Shown here: positions 45,153 through 52,449 of the stretch, piece after piece
Layout of the letters: the number at the start of each line of letters is the position of its first letter
Position numbering within the stretch: the stretch's first letter is position 1
Assembly (NCBI RefSeq): GCF_000758585.1
Contig: NZ_CP009281.1
Span: 6,723,173-6,787,172 of the forward strand
From: Paenibacillus sp. FSL R5-0345
GTDB lineage: Bacteria > Bacillota > Bacilli > Paenibacillales > Paenibacillaceae
DNA: 64,000 nt
Reading direction: 5' to 3'
Program-made: the position numbers and the translations under genes
The notes under the pieces: generated by a model
Database searches by the model: none
The model's input: the letters and a program-made list of their open reading frames with translations, nothing else
Told to the model about the DNA's origin: nothing

Positions 45153-47105
45153 TTATTCTTCATCCTTATGCGTAATTCTCAAGCCTTCAACATGTTTACG
45201 CTGCATCAATTTGCGCTTTTTACGTGTATCCTTACTCTCAAAAATAATATCAAAGTCATATTCCTCCGGATATAGCTCTTCTTTTGAAAGGTAAGGCTTC
45301 AACCGCTTATGATTAATTTTCATTTTTTGCTTCTGAATCATTACTCCAACCATACCTAAATGATCTCGCTTCTCGTATACGATTCCTGTCCGGCCCAGTG
45401 ATGTTACAACAACTGCATCTCCAATTTCAAAATCGACCAGCTTCTCCTTACTGCGGATGGATGGAGTAGCCTCTTCTTCTGCGTTTTCATGTACCTCTAC
45501 TGTTGCTACAGCGTTTCTCGGCTCTTCCTCTGTGCTGAACAGACTGCCCCATGCCTCGCCGCTACCTTTCTGCAGCCTTTGTTGCTGCGCCTCTACAATT
45601 TCCCATGATCGTTTGATAACACTATCTTGTATACCTAGCTTTTTAGCGATTTGCAGAGCATAACTCTCCCCCGCTTCCCCGATAGTCAAGCGATATAACG
45701 GTTGCAACGTCTCTTTGTCGAATTCCATTCGTGCATTTTGAAAGCCAGTCGTTGCGGCTGCGAAGGCTTTTAGCTCATTAAAATGTGTCGTAACGATAAT
45801 ATTCGCGCCTTTACGGCTCAGCTCTTCCAGAATCGCGATAGAGAGCGCAATGCCTTCTCCCGGGTCTGTACCAGCCGCCAGCTCATCAATGAGCAGCAGC
45901 ACCCCTTTAGATGCATCTCTCAGCATTCCCTCAATACTCTTCATTTGCGCCGAGAACGTACTAAGTGATTGTGCCAGACTTTGTCCGTCGCCGATTACAC
46001 TGATCACGTCCGAAAAAACAGTAAACTCGCTTCCCTCCTCAACCGGAATCAACAGCCCTGATTGAGCCATGATCGTCAGCAATCCCAGAGTCTTTAAAAC
46101 CACAGTTTTCCCACCTGTATTTGGTCCTGTAATAATCAGTGATTTATAACCCCTCCCAATTTCTAGATTGATCGGAATCATATCCTTCAGCATGGGATGC
46201 CTACCACCGTTCATCTTTAAAAAGCCTTTGGCATTCAGCGTGACAGCAGATGCTCCCAGCGTTCGTGCGTATTTAGCTTTGGCAAAAATAAAATCATACG
46301 TGCCCGTAACCTCGATATTAAGGCGCAGTGTGGTCTGTTCCTGCTCTACCATACTAGTCAGCATACTAAGGATTACAGCTTCTTCTCGCGCCTCTTCTCC
46401 TAACAACAAATCAAGCTCAATCTGGAGGGAAGCAATCTCGTCCGGTTCGATAAAGACCGTCTGTCCGCTTGTGGATTGATCAAGTACCGATCCCTTTATT
46501 TGCTTATGATATTCCCGTTTTACGGGGATAACGTAACGCCCGCCTCGCTGACTATAAATATTCTCCTGTAAAATCGATTGATGGCGTAACATAATCCCGT
46601 CGATTTTTTTATGAAGACGTTCTTTAGCCACTACGATTCGCTTACGAACACGCTCTAGCCCCTTACTTGCTCCATCATCAATTGCACCAAAACGGATACA
46701 GCGATCAATAGCCTCTCTCACATGATTTAATTCCATCAACGAAGAGGCATATGCAGCAATTCGTGGAGCGCTTTGTTCTTTAGAGGACATATATTTGCGC
46801 AGTTGACTACAGCTCTTAAGAAATGTAGCAACTGCTGTGAAGTCTTGCTCATTGTACAAATATCCAGTCCCCATTAATGACATAATCCACTCAATCCCTT
46901 CTAATGAAGGAATCGGTACACTTGATCCTCGTTCCAGCAGTTCCTTAGCTTCAGAAGTTTCCTCGATTGCTCTTTGAATCGTCGGTAAATAAGTCATTGG
47001 CATAAGCTCTTCTACAGCTTTCTTTCCCACATAAGATACTGCGTGACGGGCAAGCTCAGTTTTAATAATTTCGTATTCCAATGTGTTTAGACTTTGTAAG
47101 TTCAC
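45153..47105 (-). CDS. MutS2-type ATPase without C-terminal Smr domain
   Basis: 650 aa with a GTG start (GAAGGAGG eight bases upstream). MutS2 core: N-terminal clamp/lever region (about 1-300) and ABC-type MutS ATPase with TGPNTGGKT (Walker A) and LLLIDELAAGTDPGEG (Walker B). A KOW-like segment (about 565-615, FEIGDAVVVTSLGRTGIVYEKR) is followed by only a short basic tail. The usual MutS2 of about 780 aa ends in an Smr nuclease domain with LDLRG; that is absent here. MutS2 of B. subtilis binds collided ribosomes and splits them. The long structured leader upstream fits control by translation. Confidence 0.88.
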   Translation of the reverse strand: MNLQSLNTLEYEIIKTELARHAVSYVGKKAVEELMPMTYLPTIQRAIEETSEAKELLERGSSVPIPSLEGIEWIMSLMGTGYLYNEQDFTAVATFLKSCSQLRKYMSSKEQSAPRIAAYASSLMELNHVREAIDRCIRFGAIDDGASKGLERVRKRIVVAKERLHKKIDGIMLRHQSILQENIYSQRGGRYVIPVKREYHKQIKGSVLDQSTSGQTVFIEPDEIASLQIELDLLLGEEAREEAVILSMLTSMVEQEQTTLRLNIEVTGTYDFIFAKAKYARTLGASAVTLNAKGFLKMNGGRHPMLKDMIPINLEIGRGYKSLIITGPNTGGKTVVLKTLGLLTIMAQSGLLIPVEEGSEFTVFSDVISVIGDGQSLAQSLSTFSAQMKSIEGMLRDASKGVLLLIDELAAGTDPGEGIALSIAILEELSRKGANIIVTTHFNELKAFAAATTGFQNARMEFDKETLQPLYRLTIGEAGESYALQIAKKLGIQDSVIKRSWEIVEAQQQRLQKGSGEAWGSLFSTEEEPRNAVATVEVHENAEEEATPSIRSKEKLVDFEIGDAVVVTSLGRTGIVYEKRDHLGMVGVMIQKQKMKINHKRLKPYLSKEELYPEEYDFDIIFESKDTRKKRKLMQRKHVEGLRITHKDEE

Positions 47106-47157
47106 AGCAAATCCTCCTTCAAATCTCTATTGGTTTGGACCTAATTCTCCCTAACGC

Positions 47158-47202
47158 AAAGAAGGACAAAGAATGCCACTATGGCAGTCCTTGCCCTTCT
47201 TT
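47158..47202. other. Long hairpin just upstream of the MutS2-like gene
   Basis: AAAGAAGG...CCTTCTTT outer arms and an inner TGCCA/TGGCA stem. Read on the minus strand it is followed by only a short T run, so it may be a weak terminator or a leader element of the MutS2-like message. Confidence 0.5.
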
Positions 47203-47264
47203 TTAAACTGATGCCTCCTATCGTTCTAAGGCCCTTAAATGTAGCAGGTGCCGAAAAACAAAAA

Positions 47265-47287
47265 AACCGTGCAATAAGAGCACGGTT
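47265..47287 (-). terminator. Intrinsic terminator of the leader RNA
   Basis: AACCGTGC, loop, GCACGGTT, followed by TTTTTTTG on the minus strand, about 160 bases before the MutS2-like start. Confidence 0.85.
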
Positions 47288-47461
47288 AATTACAAAGAGA
47301 ACAACAGCCGTAAAGAGGCCATTTGACGCTTCGTGTGTTCTTAACTAAATCATCCACTCGTAAGGAACAACAGACTGCTGCGTAATACGAACTCAAATAG
47401 AGCACGTAATCGCCTCATGACGAGCCTGCTAAAGCCTTCCTAATCAAGTGTTATGAAATTG

Positions 47462-47485
47462 CTAGTTAAGAACGGTCACCAACAT
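47462..47485 (-). CDS. Leader peptide MLVTVLN
   Basis: Seven codons from ATG at 47485 to TAG. A clear ribosome-binding site (AAAGGGGAAA) is eight bases upstream. Overlaps the first arm of the long inverted repeat, so its translation must compete with the RNA fold. Confidence 0.55.
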   Translation of the reverse strand: MLVTVLN

Positions 47486-47517
47486 CAAAATTTCCCCTTT
47501 AGTTATAGGATAGCTGT

Positions 47518-47546
47518 AATTTAACACATTACGGTTCCATCGTCAA
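47518..47546 (-). promoter_or_regulatory. SigA-type promoter of the leader RNA
   Basis: TTGACG, a 17-base spacer and TAAATT on the minus strand; start near 47511. It lies downstream of the rpsR terminator, making the leader an independent unit. Confidence 0.75.
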
Positions 47547-47614
47547 ATCGGTGAATACCCAAATCATTCAATTTCATGCTGTCCCTAATCGTACTCTCAT
47601 TTCTATGTACAAAA

Positions 47615-47640
47615 AAAGCAGTCGGTTTCCCGACTGCTTT
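47615..47640 (-). terminator. Terminator of the rpsF-ssb-rpsR operon
   Basis: GCAGTCGG/CCGACTGC with a short loop, A run before and T run after on the minus strand; 12 bases past the rpsR stop. Confidence 0.92.
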
Positions 47641-47651
47641 TATATAACGTC

Positions 47652-47924
47652 CTATTCCGTTGTGTAAGGAAGCAACGCGATTTGACGCGAGCGTTTTACA
47701 GCAATGGTAAGAGCACGTTGGTATTTTGCACTTGTACCTGTTACACGACGTGGCAAAATCTTTCCACGTTCGCTGATGAACTTCTTAAGAAGTTCGGTAT
47801 CTTTATAATCAATGTGAGTAATCTTGTTCACAGTGAAAAAGCAAACTTTTTTACGCTTGTTGCGTCCACCACGACGTGCCGGTCTTTTGTCGTTGTCGGC
47901 GCCTTCTCTTGGTTTAAAAGCCAT
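47652..47924 (-). CDS. rpsR: 30S ribosomal protein S18
   Basis: 90 aa. NKITHIDYKDTELLKKFISERGKILPRRVTGT and the basic tail are diagnostic. Forms a dimer with S6 on the 30S platform. The N-terminus is extended by a short Arg/Gly/Lys-rich stretch. No zinc-ligand Cys set is present apart from a single Cys. Confidence 0.98.
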   Translation of the reverse strand: MAFKPREGADNDKRPARRGGRNKRKKVCFFTVNKITHIDYKDTELLKKFISERGKILPRRVTGTSAKYQRALTIAVKRSRQIALLPYTTE

Positions 47925-47945
47925 ATTCTTTTCAGTCCTTCCTAA

Positions 47946-48452
47946 TTAAAATGGCAAATCATCATCCGATATATCAATCGGTTTACCATCGCCCGAAAAA
48001 GGATCTTGAGTATTGTTGTTACGCGAGAAATTATTGTTGTTATTTCCGCGTCCAGCGTTACCACCGCCACCATATGCTGGTTCTTCAGGCATACTACTTG
48101 CACCACTTGAAGTATTTCCACCTTCACGGCTCTGTGAAGATTCCAGGAAACGAACATTATCAGCAATAACTTCAGTTACGTATACACGTTTGCCTTCGTT
48201 ATTCTCATAATTCCGCACTTGGATGCGTCCTTCCACTGCTGTCAGACGACCTTTGCGCAAGTAATTGGCACAGGTTTCTGCTAGCTGTCTCCAGGTTACA
48301 ACCGGGATGAAGTCTGCCTCACGTTCACCGTTCTGGCCCGTAAAGTTACGATCTACGGCTAGCGTAAATTGCGTTACGGCAACACCAGCGGGAGTATAAC
48401 GAAGTTCCGGGTCACGGGTCAACCGTCCGATCAAAATGATACGGTTCAACAA
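47946..48452 (-). CDS. ssb: Single-stranded DNA-binding protein
   Basis: 168 aa. OB fold in the first 105 residues (MLNRIILIGRLTRDPELRYTPAGVAVTQFTLAV), an intrinsically disordered Gly/Asn-rich linker and the acidic tip DISDDDLPF that recruits partner proteins. Major SSB in replication and repair. Between rpsF and rpsR as in all Bacillales. Confidence 0.98.
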   Translation of the reverse strand: MLNRIILIGRLTRDPELRYTPAGVAVTQFTLAVDRNFTGQNGEREADFIPVVTWRQLAETCANYLRKGRLTAVEGRIQVRNYENNEGKRVYVTEVIADNVRFLESSQSREGGNTSSGASSMPEEPAYGGGGNAGRGNNNNNFSRNNNTQDPFSGDGKPIDISDDDLPF

Positions 48453-48500
48453 TTCTGGTCCCCTCCTTTAGAGCGATTCATTACAAAGCTTGTCAAGATC

Positions 48501-48785
48501 TTAAGCAACGTCGTTCGTAATGAGATAACGAATAACTTCGTCAGAAATCTTCATAAGACGTTCTAATTCAGTAACTACTGCAGGTTCTGCATTGAAGTTA
48601 ACCAAAACATAAACGCCATCACGGAATTTCTTGATCTCATACGCAAGACGGCGTTTACCTTGCACTTCGTGCTTTGTAATTTCCCCGCCATTGGAGATGA
48701 TGCCTTGGAATTTATCGACTGCTGCTTGAACGGCTTCTTGTTCAATGTCAGGACGAATAATGTACATCACTTCATATTTGCGCAT
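48501..48785 (-). CDS. rpsF: 30S ribosomal protein S6
   Basis: 94 aa from the ATG at 48785 (MRKYEVMYIIRPDIEQ), with AAGGAGG upstream. Partner of S18 on the 30S platform. The leader of about 75 nt upstream could hold the S6:S18 autoregulatory element known from other bacteria, but I could not identify it with certainty. Confidence 0.97.
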   Translation of the reverse strand: MRKYEVMYIIRPDIEQEAVQAAVDKFQGIISNGGEITKHEVQGKRRLAYEIKKFRDGVYVLVNFNAEPAVVTELERLMKISDEVIRYLITNDVA

Positions 48786-48866
48786 AATTTTCACCTCCTT
48801 ATGGTCTGAGGCCCCTAATCACGTCAGGAGCAAGGAACGAGCACAAACATAGACTCGCACCTGATT

Positions 48867-48895
48867 AATATACCAAAATGAACAGCAGAGTGCAA
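48867..48895 (-). promoter_or_regulatory. SigA-type promoter of rpsF-ssb-rpsR
   Basis: TTGCAC, a 17-base spacer and TATATT on the minus strand, giving a leader of about 75 nt. Confidence 0.7.
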
Positions 48896-49000
48896 GCAAT
48901 ATTAATACAGGACAACCGTTCAACCTCTTTTTACATGAAAAAATCACTACCTGCGCACAATAATTACGAATTCATCTACACTAAAAAAGGAGGAATAATG

Positions 49001-49198
49001 ATGGGTGAGAAAACGGAATATGAAGAAGGCGACAAAGCCCCTAATCCAGGTATGTACACAGAGGTAGGCGAAGCTCGAAGCTTCCATACTGAAATTTCGA
49101 ATCCACAACACATCAAGATGGAAAAAGGGGATACCTTCCCTGAGACCACCAACAAAAATCGAAAGTGGAAAAAGGTCGAGAAAGCACGCGTACATTAA
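49001..49198 (+). CDS. yjzC: YjzC-family small protein
   Basis: 65 aa from the ATG at 49001; AAGGAGG lies seven bases upstream, and an ATG at 48998 is alternative. GEKTEYEEGDKAPNPGMYTEVG and the TNKNRKWKK tail are those of the YjzC family, small hydrophilic proteins of unknown function in Bacillales. Divergent from rpsF; a terminator lies 280 bases downstream. Confidence 0.85.
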   Translation: MGEKTEYEEGDKAPNPGMYTEVGEARSFHTEISNPQHIKMEKGDTFPETTNKNRKWKKVEKARVH

Positions 49199-49304
49199 TT
49201 CAAGCCTAAACACCTTCGACTTATATTTTTAAAATCCATGTGTATAAAAAAAGCAACACTGCACATACTATTCTCAGGCAGTACAAAAGAGAGGTGTGGT
49301 TCCG

Positions 49305-49373
49305 TTGGCCGTCGTAGACGAACACAATCACAGGAGATCTGATTCAGCATCTAATGTAAGCTGGGAAGAGTAG
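49305..49373 (+). CDS. Possible 22-aa peptide
   Basis: TTG start at 49305 with GAGAGGTG about ten bases upstream, 22 codons (beginning MAVVDEHNH, ending NVSWEE) to TAG. Hydrophilic and acidic at the end. Placed between yjzC and a plus-strand terminator at 49475, so it could be on the yjzC transcript. Weak support. Confidence 0.3.
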   Translation: MAVVDEHNHRRSDSASNVSWEE

Positions 49374-49474
49374 TGGGTTATTGCCTTAAAAAAGCATTAG
49401 CCTCAGCAAAGCCTAAATCACTTTAGTCGCTATAAACAGAGAAATTCCAAACATCATTGATGTACTGCCTCCTG

Positions 49475-49500
49475 AAGAAGGACCCGAAAGGGCCCTTCTT
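49475..49500. terminator. Intrinsic terminator downstream of yjzC
   Basis: AAGAAGG-A-CCC gaaa GGG-C-CCTTCTT followed by TTTTTGC on the plus strand. A GNRA tetraloop caps the stem. Confidence 0.9.
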
Positions 49501-49539
49501 TTTGCATTGCATTTTGGCTTATCATAGGACACAAAAAAA

Positions 49540-49560
49540 CCTCCGTTACAGGAACGAAGG
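49540..49560 (-). terminator. Terminator of tRNA-Ser
   Basis: CCTCCGTT...AACGAAGG with one mismatch and a T run on the minus strand, 29 bases past the tRNA 3' end. Confidence 0.8.
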
Positions 49561-49588
49561 ATTCATTAAATGTTATATTATGCTGAAG

Positions 49589-49679
49589 TGGCGGAGAGGG
49601 TGGGATTCGAACCCACGCACGCTGTGACACGCCTAACTGATTTCGAGTCAGCCCCCTTGGGCCTCTTGGGTACCTCTCC
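49589..49679 (-). tRNA. trnS: tRNA-Ser (anticodon CGA)
   Basis: 91 nt with encoded CCA. Acceptor stem GGAGAGG/CCTCTCC with discriminator G, anticodon stem CTGA/TCAG with loop CTCGAAA (anticodon CGA, reads UCG), a long variable arm typical of class II tRNA, and T-loop GGTTCGAATCC. Only tRNA in the window. Confidence 0.96.
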
Positions 49680-49722
49680 GCAGCAAAAATAATTGTATCA
49701 TGCAGACATGCCATTTGCAAGC

Positions 49723-49935
49723 TTATTTATTGTCTGTATTTTCCTCCACAGAGCGTAGTACCTTCTTCATATTCTTCTCGAATTTGGCACGGGGAATCAG
49801 AACACTATGCTGACAGCCTGTACACTTAATTCGGATATCCATCCCCATACGAATAATTTCCATTTCATTTGATCCACAAGGATGTTGCTTCTTCATCTGC
49901 ACTATATCCCCAAGCTGAAAAACTTTACGTTCCAC
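49723..49935 (-). CDS. DUF951 family protein
   Basis: 70 aa, GTG start at 49935 overlapping the mscS stop (TAGTG), with GAGGGGG upstream. Sequence LGDIVQMKKQHPCGSNEMEIIRMGMDIRIKCTGCQHSVLIPR with a PCG and a CTGC pair, SH3-like small domain of the DUF951 family, widespread in Firmicutes near the origin. Function unknown. Confidence 0.88.
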   Translation of the reverse strand: MERKVFQLGDIVQMKKQHPCGSNEMEIIRMGMDIRIKCTGCQHSVLIPRAKFEKNMKKVLRSVEENTDNK

Positions 49936-50963
49936 TATTCTTCCCCCTCTTCTCCTTCTTGTGTAGCTGCGATTTGCCGTCTTGATCCAGTGTTTAGCGA
50001 TTCTGTTACTTCTCGTGCATTTTCTGTTTTTGCAAGATCTATTTCAGCCTTCGCCTCTGCTTCTGCTTTCTTACGTGCTTCCTCTCCAGCTTGAGCCTGC
50101 TCCAGCATGCTCTGTTTCTCTAATGCTTGTTTTATATCGTTTTGAATCTGTCTTTCCGCCGCATCTCTTGCATTAGGTGCACAGCTGGCTGCTATGCGTA
50201 TTACATATTCCGAAGTGCTCATGGACTGTATACCGAGCACATTAGGGTAAGCAAGCACATTTGAGTTACGTTCATCTATGCCCTTTAGGGCCTCTCCAAT
50301 TAATCCTAATGTGGCTTCCAAGCTTCGCTCCATTTTTACAGGAACATCGACTACAGCCAAAGCATTGGCAAGAGAATAGTTAGTCACATTCGTAATTAAG
50401 CCATTTGGGATAATAAATACCTCGCCGGTAGCGCTAAGTAATCTTGTTGTTCGTAAGCCGATTAATTCTACAGTTCCTTTATAAGTACCTGTCTGAATTA
50501 CATCCCCTACCGCAAATTGGTCCTCCAAAATAATAAAGAACCCTGTAATAACATCCTTCACCAGACTTTGTGCTCCAAAACCTATTGCTAAACCAAGCAC
50601 ACCCGCTCCAGCTAGCAAAGGCGCTAAATCAAAGTGGAATTCTGAAAGTACGAGCATGATCATCACAAAATTACAGATAACCGTTACTACATTTTTCATC
50701 AATTCCCCTACTGTAGTAAACCTTCGGGTGTTCGACAGGATTCTGCCCCCGGTTTTGCGTTCAAGCGAACGATCAATAATATTAGAAACAATCTTAATGA
50801 TAACCCTGGTTAAGAGGAAAATAATAAGAATTCGTAGACCCGAGAATAAGACGTTGGCCCACATATCCGCATCGGTAAACCAGTTCCACACTTTATCTTT
50901 AAAACGCAAAGCATCTTTTACAGCTTCACCGGGAGTAGTAGCCTCCAATATCCACCTATTCAT
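49935..50963 (-). CDS. mscS: Small-conductance mechanosensitive channel, MscS family
   Basis: 342 aa. About three or four membrane segments in the first 140 residues; the pore-lining helix and beta domain carry LLAGAGVLGLAIGFGAQSLVKDVITGFFIILEDQF. The C-terminus has a Lys/Glu/Ala-rich coiled segment (about 285-325). Opens under membrane tension at osmotic downshift. Operon with DUF951 and probably DUF3343 (15-base gap upstream). Confidence 0.94.
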   Translation of the reverse strand: MNRWILEATTPGEAVKDALRFKDKVWNWFTDADMWANVLFSGLRILIIFLLTRVIIKIVSNIIDRSLERKTGGRILSNTRRFTTVGELMKNVVTVICNFVMIMLVLSEFHFDLAPLLAGAGVLGLAIGFGAQSLVKDVITGFFIILEDQFAVGDVIQTGTYKGTVELIGLRTTRLLSATGEVFIIPNGLITNVTNYSLANALAVVDVPVKMERSLEATLGLIGEALKGIDERNSNVLAYPNVLGIQSMSTSEYVIRIAASCAPNARDAAERQIQNDIKQALEKQSMLEQAQAGEEARKKAEAEAKAEIDLAKTENAREVTESLNTGSRRQIAATQEGEEGEE

Positions 50964-50978
50964 ATCGTGTATTCCTCC

Positions 50979-51230
50979 CTACCTCTCTATCAGTATGTAA
51001 TTCTCGTTGTGTTTTCCGTAAATACCGCGTATTTCAATATTCTGCTCAGATACAATCTTCTGTACCTCTCCCAGCGCACTTTGAAAAAACTGAATCGATA
51101 TTGCGCAACCTGCCGTGATCTCTTTCGGGGTTGGAAATATATCAATTTCAATCTCCGCATACTCAAGCAGCATTTCAGCACGAAGCGCCTGCTGGGTAGA
51201 GTCAAACGCGATCAGCATCTCTTCCTGCAT
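50979..51230 (-). CDS. DUF3343 family protein (putative Se/S carrier-like)
   Basis: 83 aa from the ATG at 51230 (MQEEMLIAFDSTQQALRAE), with GGGAGG ten bases upstream; the frame to 51248 reads through the site. Matches DUF3343, small proteins sometimes listed as putative Se/S carrier-like. Contains one Cys (AGCAIS). First gene of the DUF3343-mscS-DUF951 unit; next to the class V aminotransferase cluster. Confidence 0.8.
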   Translation of the reverse strand: MQEEMLIAFDSTQQALRAEMLLEYAEIEIDIFPTPKEITAGCAISIQFFQSALGEVQKIVSEQNIEIRGIYGKHNENYILIER

Positions 51231-51348
51231 ATAGGTTACGCCTCCCATAGGATTATCGTCCTATCTCTTGCCGCTGTAGTATAAAACCCCTCTTCTATCC
51301 ATATACTAGATACCATCAAATAGAATCAGCTTCAGAAAGGAAGATGGT

Positions 51349-51954
51349 ATGAATTTTTCATCCAAAGCTACATCAGCGCAAGAAACGTCTTGTTTAAAAA
51401 TATCACATACAGATCCGGATATCTATTCCGCGATTACCCACCGACTACTTTTTCACTTTGCACGTACGCGCCCGGAGACCCAAATTGTCGTCATTTGTGT
51501 GGGAACAGATCGATCCACAGGTGATTCTCTTGGTCCTCTTGTTGGTACTGCATTATCACGTTTTCATAGTCCGTTGTTTCATTTATATGGAACTCTTGAA
51601 GAGCCGGTTCATGCCGTTAACCTTGAAGAAACTCTATCCCTAATCAACGAAAGATATAGTAACCCCTTTATCATCGGAATAGATGCTTGTTTAGGCCATT
51701 CTACTAGTGTGGGCTGCATTCAAGTTGTCGAAGGTCCTTTGAGACCGGGTGCTGGCGTGAATAAACAATTGCCGCCGGTAGGCGATATCCACTTGACGGG
51801 AATCGTTAATGTCGGCGGCTTTATGGAGTATTTTGTATTGCAAAACACGCGGTTAAGTTTAGTTATGCGATTATCTGATATTATTGCTACGAGTCTATAT
51901 TCCGCCTTAAAACAATGGAATCTACATGCTAGGTCCGCTGCAACGCGAGAGTAA
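51349..51954 (+). CDS. yyaC: YyaC, GPR-related spore protease-like protein (DUF1256)
   Basis: 201 aa. ICVGTDRSTGDSLGPLVGTALS and GIDACLGHSTSVG are the DUF1256 signatures, resembling the hydrogenase-maturation/GPR fold with paired Asp residues. Expressed in sporulating cells of B. subtilis; precise substrate not established. A conserved neighbour of spo0J in Bacillales. It converges with the DUF4446 gene, overlapping by 26 bases. Confidence 0.92.
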   Translation: MNFSSKATSAQETSCLKISHTDPDIYSAITHRLLFHFARTRPETQIVVICVGTDRSTGDSLGPLVGTALSRFHSPLFHLYGTLEEPVHAVNLEETLSLINERYSNPFIIGIDACLGHSTSVGCIQVVEGPLRPGAGVNKQLPPVGDIHLTGIVNVGGFMEYFVLQNTRLSLVMRLSDIIATSLYSALKQWNLHARSAATRE

Positions 51955-52429
51955 CAACTTCTTTTTCTTCAGGTGATAGGACATACTGTGACTCGCCATT
52001 CTGCATAGGTTTAGAGTAAATATAAGAATTCTCACGATTATGAAGACTCGTTAATACAATACCACTGCTGTTGTCATCCAGTATAGCGACGGAGAAGCTC
52101 AAATCATTGCCACGTTCACCGAAGGCATTATAACGCTTCAGTGCAATATTGGACTTCATGCCACGCATTTTAGTTTGAGTAGCTTCTAATACAGCTTTTT
52201 GTTCACGTTGTTCTTCTTCCAACATGTCGCTTTGGTTCTTCAGATCAACCAGAAGGCCTTCCAGATCCTCTACACCGCTCCCAGCCATCATGGCCTCATA
52301 TTTACGCCGCATAGTACGTAACTTAGCCCCCTGAGCGATCACAGTGATTACCAGCACCAACATAATTACTGTAAAAGCAAACACAAACCACTGCAACTGC
52401 TCACTAATTAATTGATTCAATTCAGACAT
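51929..52429 (-). CDS. DUF4446 membrane-anchored protein
   Basis: 166 aa from the ATG at 52429, preceded by AAAGGATGG. One membrane segment (about 13-35), a short coiled coil (LVDLKNQSDMLEEEQREQKAVLEATQTKM) and a C-terminal domain with FNAFGERGNDLSFSVAILDDNSSGIVLTS-like sequence, the hallmark of DUF4446. The family is common near oriC in Firmicutes and has unknown function. Follows the aminotransferase gene with a 20-base gap. Confidence 0.85.
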   Translation of the reverse strand: MSELNQLISEQLQWFVFAFTVIMLVLVITVIAQGAKLRTMRRKYEAMMAGSGVEDLEGLLVDLKNQSDMLEEEQREQKAVLEATQTKMRGMKSNIALKRYNAFGERGNDLSFSVAILDDNSSGIVLTSLHNRENSYIYSKPMQNGESQYVLSPEEKEVVTLALQRT

Positions 52430-52449
52430 GAATGGACCATCCTTTTTAT

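Larger units (their letters stand above)
47258..47511 (-). ncRNA. Candidate attenuator leader RNA of the MutS2-like gene
   Basis: A unit of about 250 nt with its own promoter (47518-47546) and terminator (47265-47287). Near the 5' end AAAGGGG is followed eight bases later by an ATG and a seven-codon frame, MLVTVLN, stop at 47462-47464. The last codons overlap one arm (TAGTTAAGAAC, plus strand 47463-47473) of a perfect 11-bp inverted repeat whose partner is at 47337-47347. Further small stems lie between. The layout is that of leader peptides controlling ribosome-targeting resistance genes by stalling-dependent antitermination. I do not recognise a known Rfam family. A stable small RNA is the alternative. 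Confidence 0.6.

Noticed and set aside
47258..47511. T-box, SAM or other known riboswitch, 6S RNA or SRP RNA
   Set aside because: No T-box sequence, no recognised aptamer core and no match to remembered 6S or SRP RNA sequences; the short leader frame argues for attenuation.
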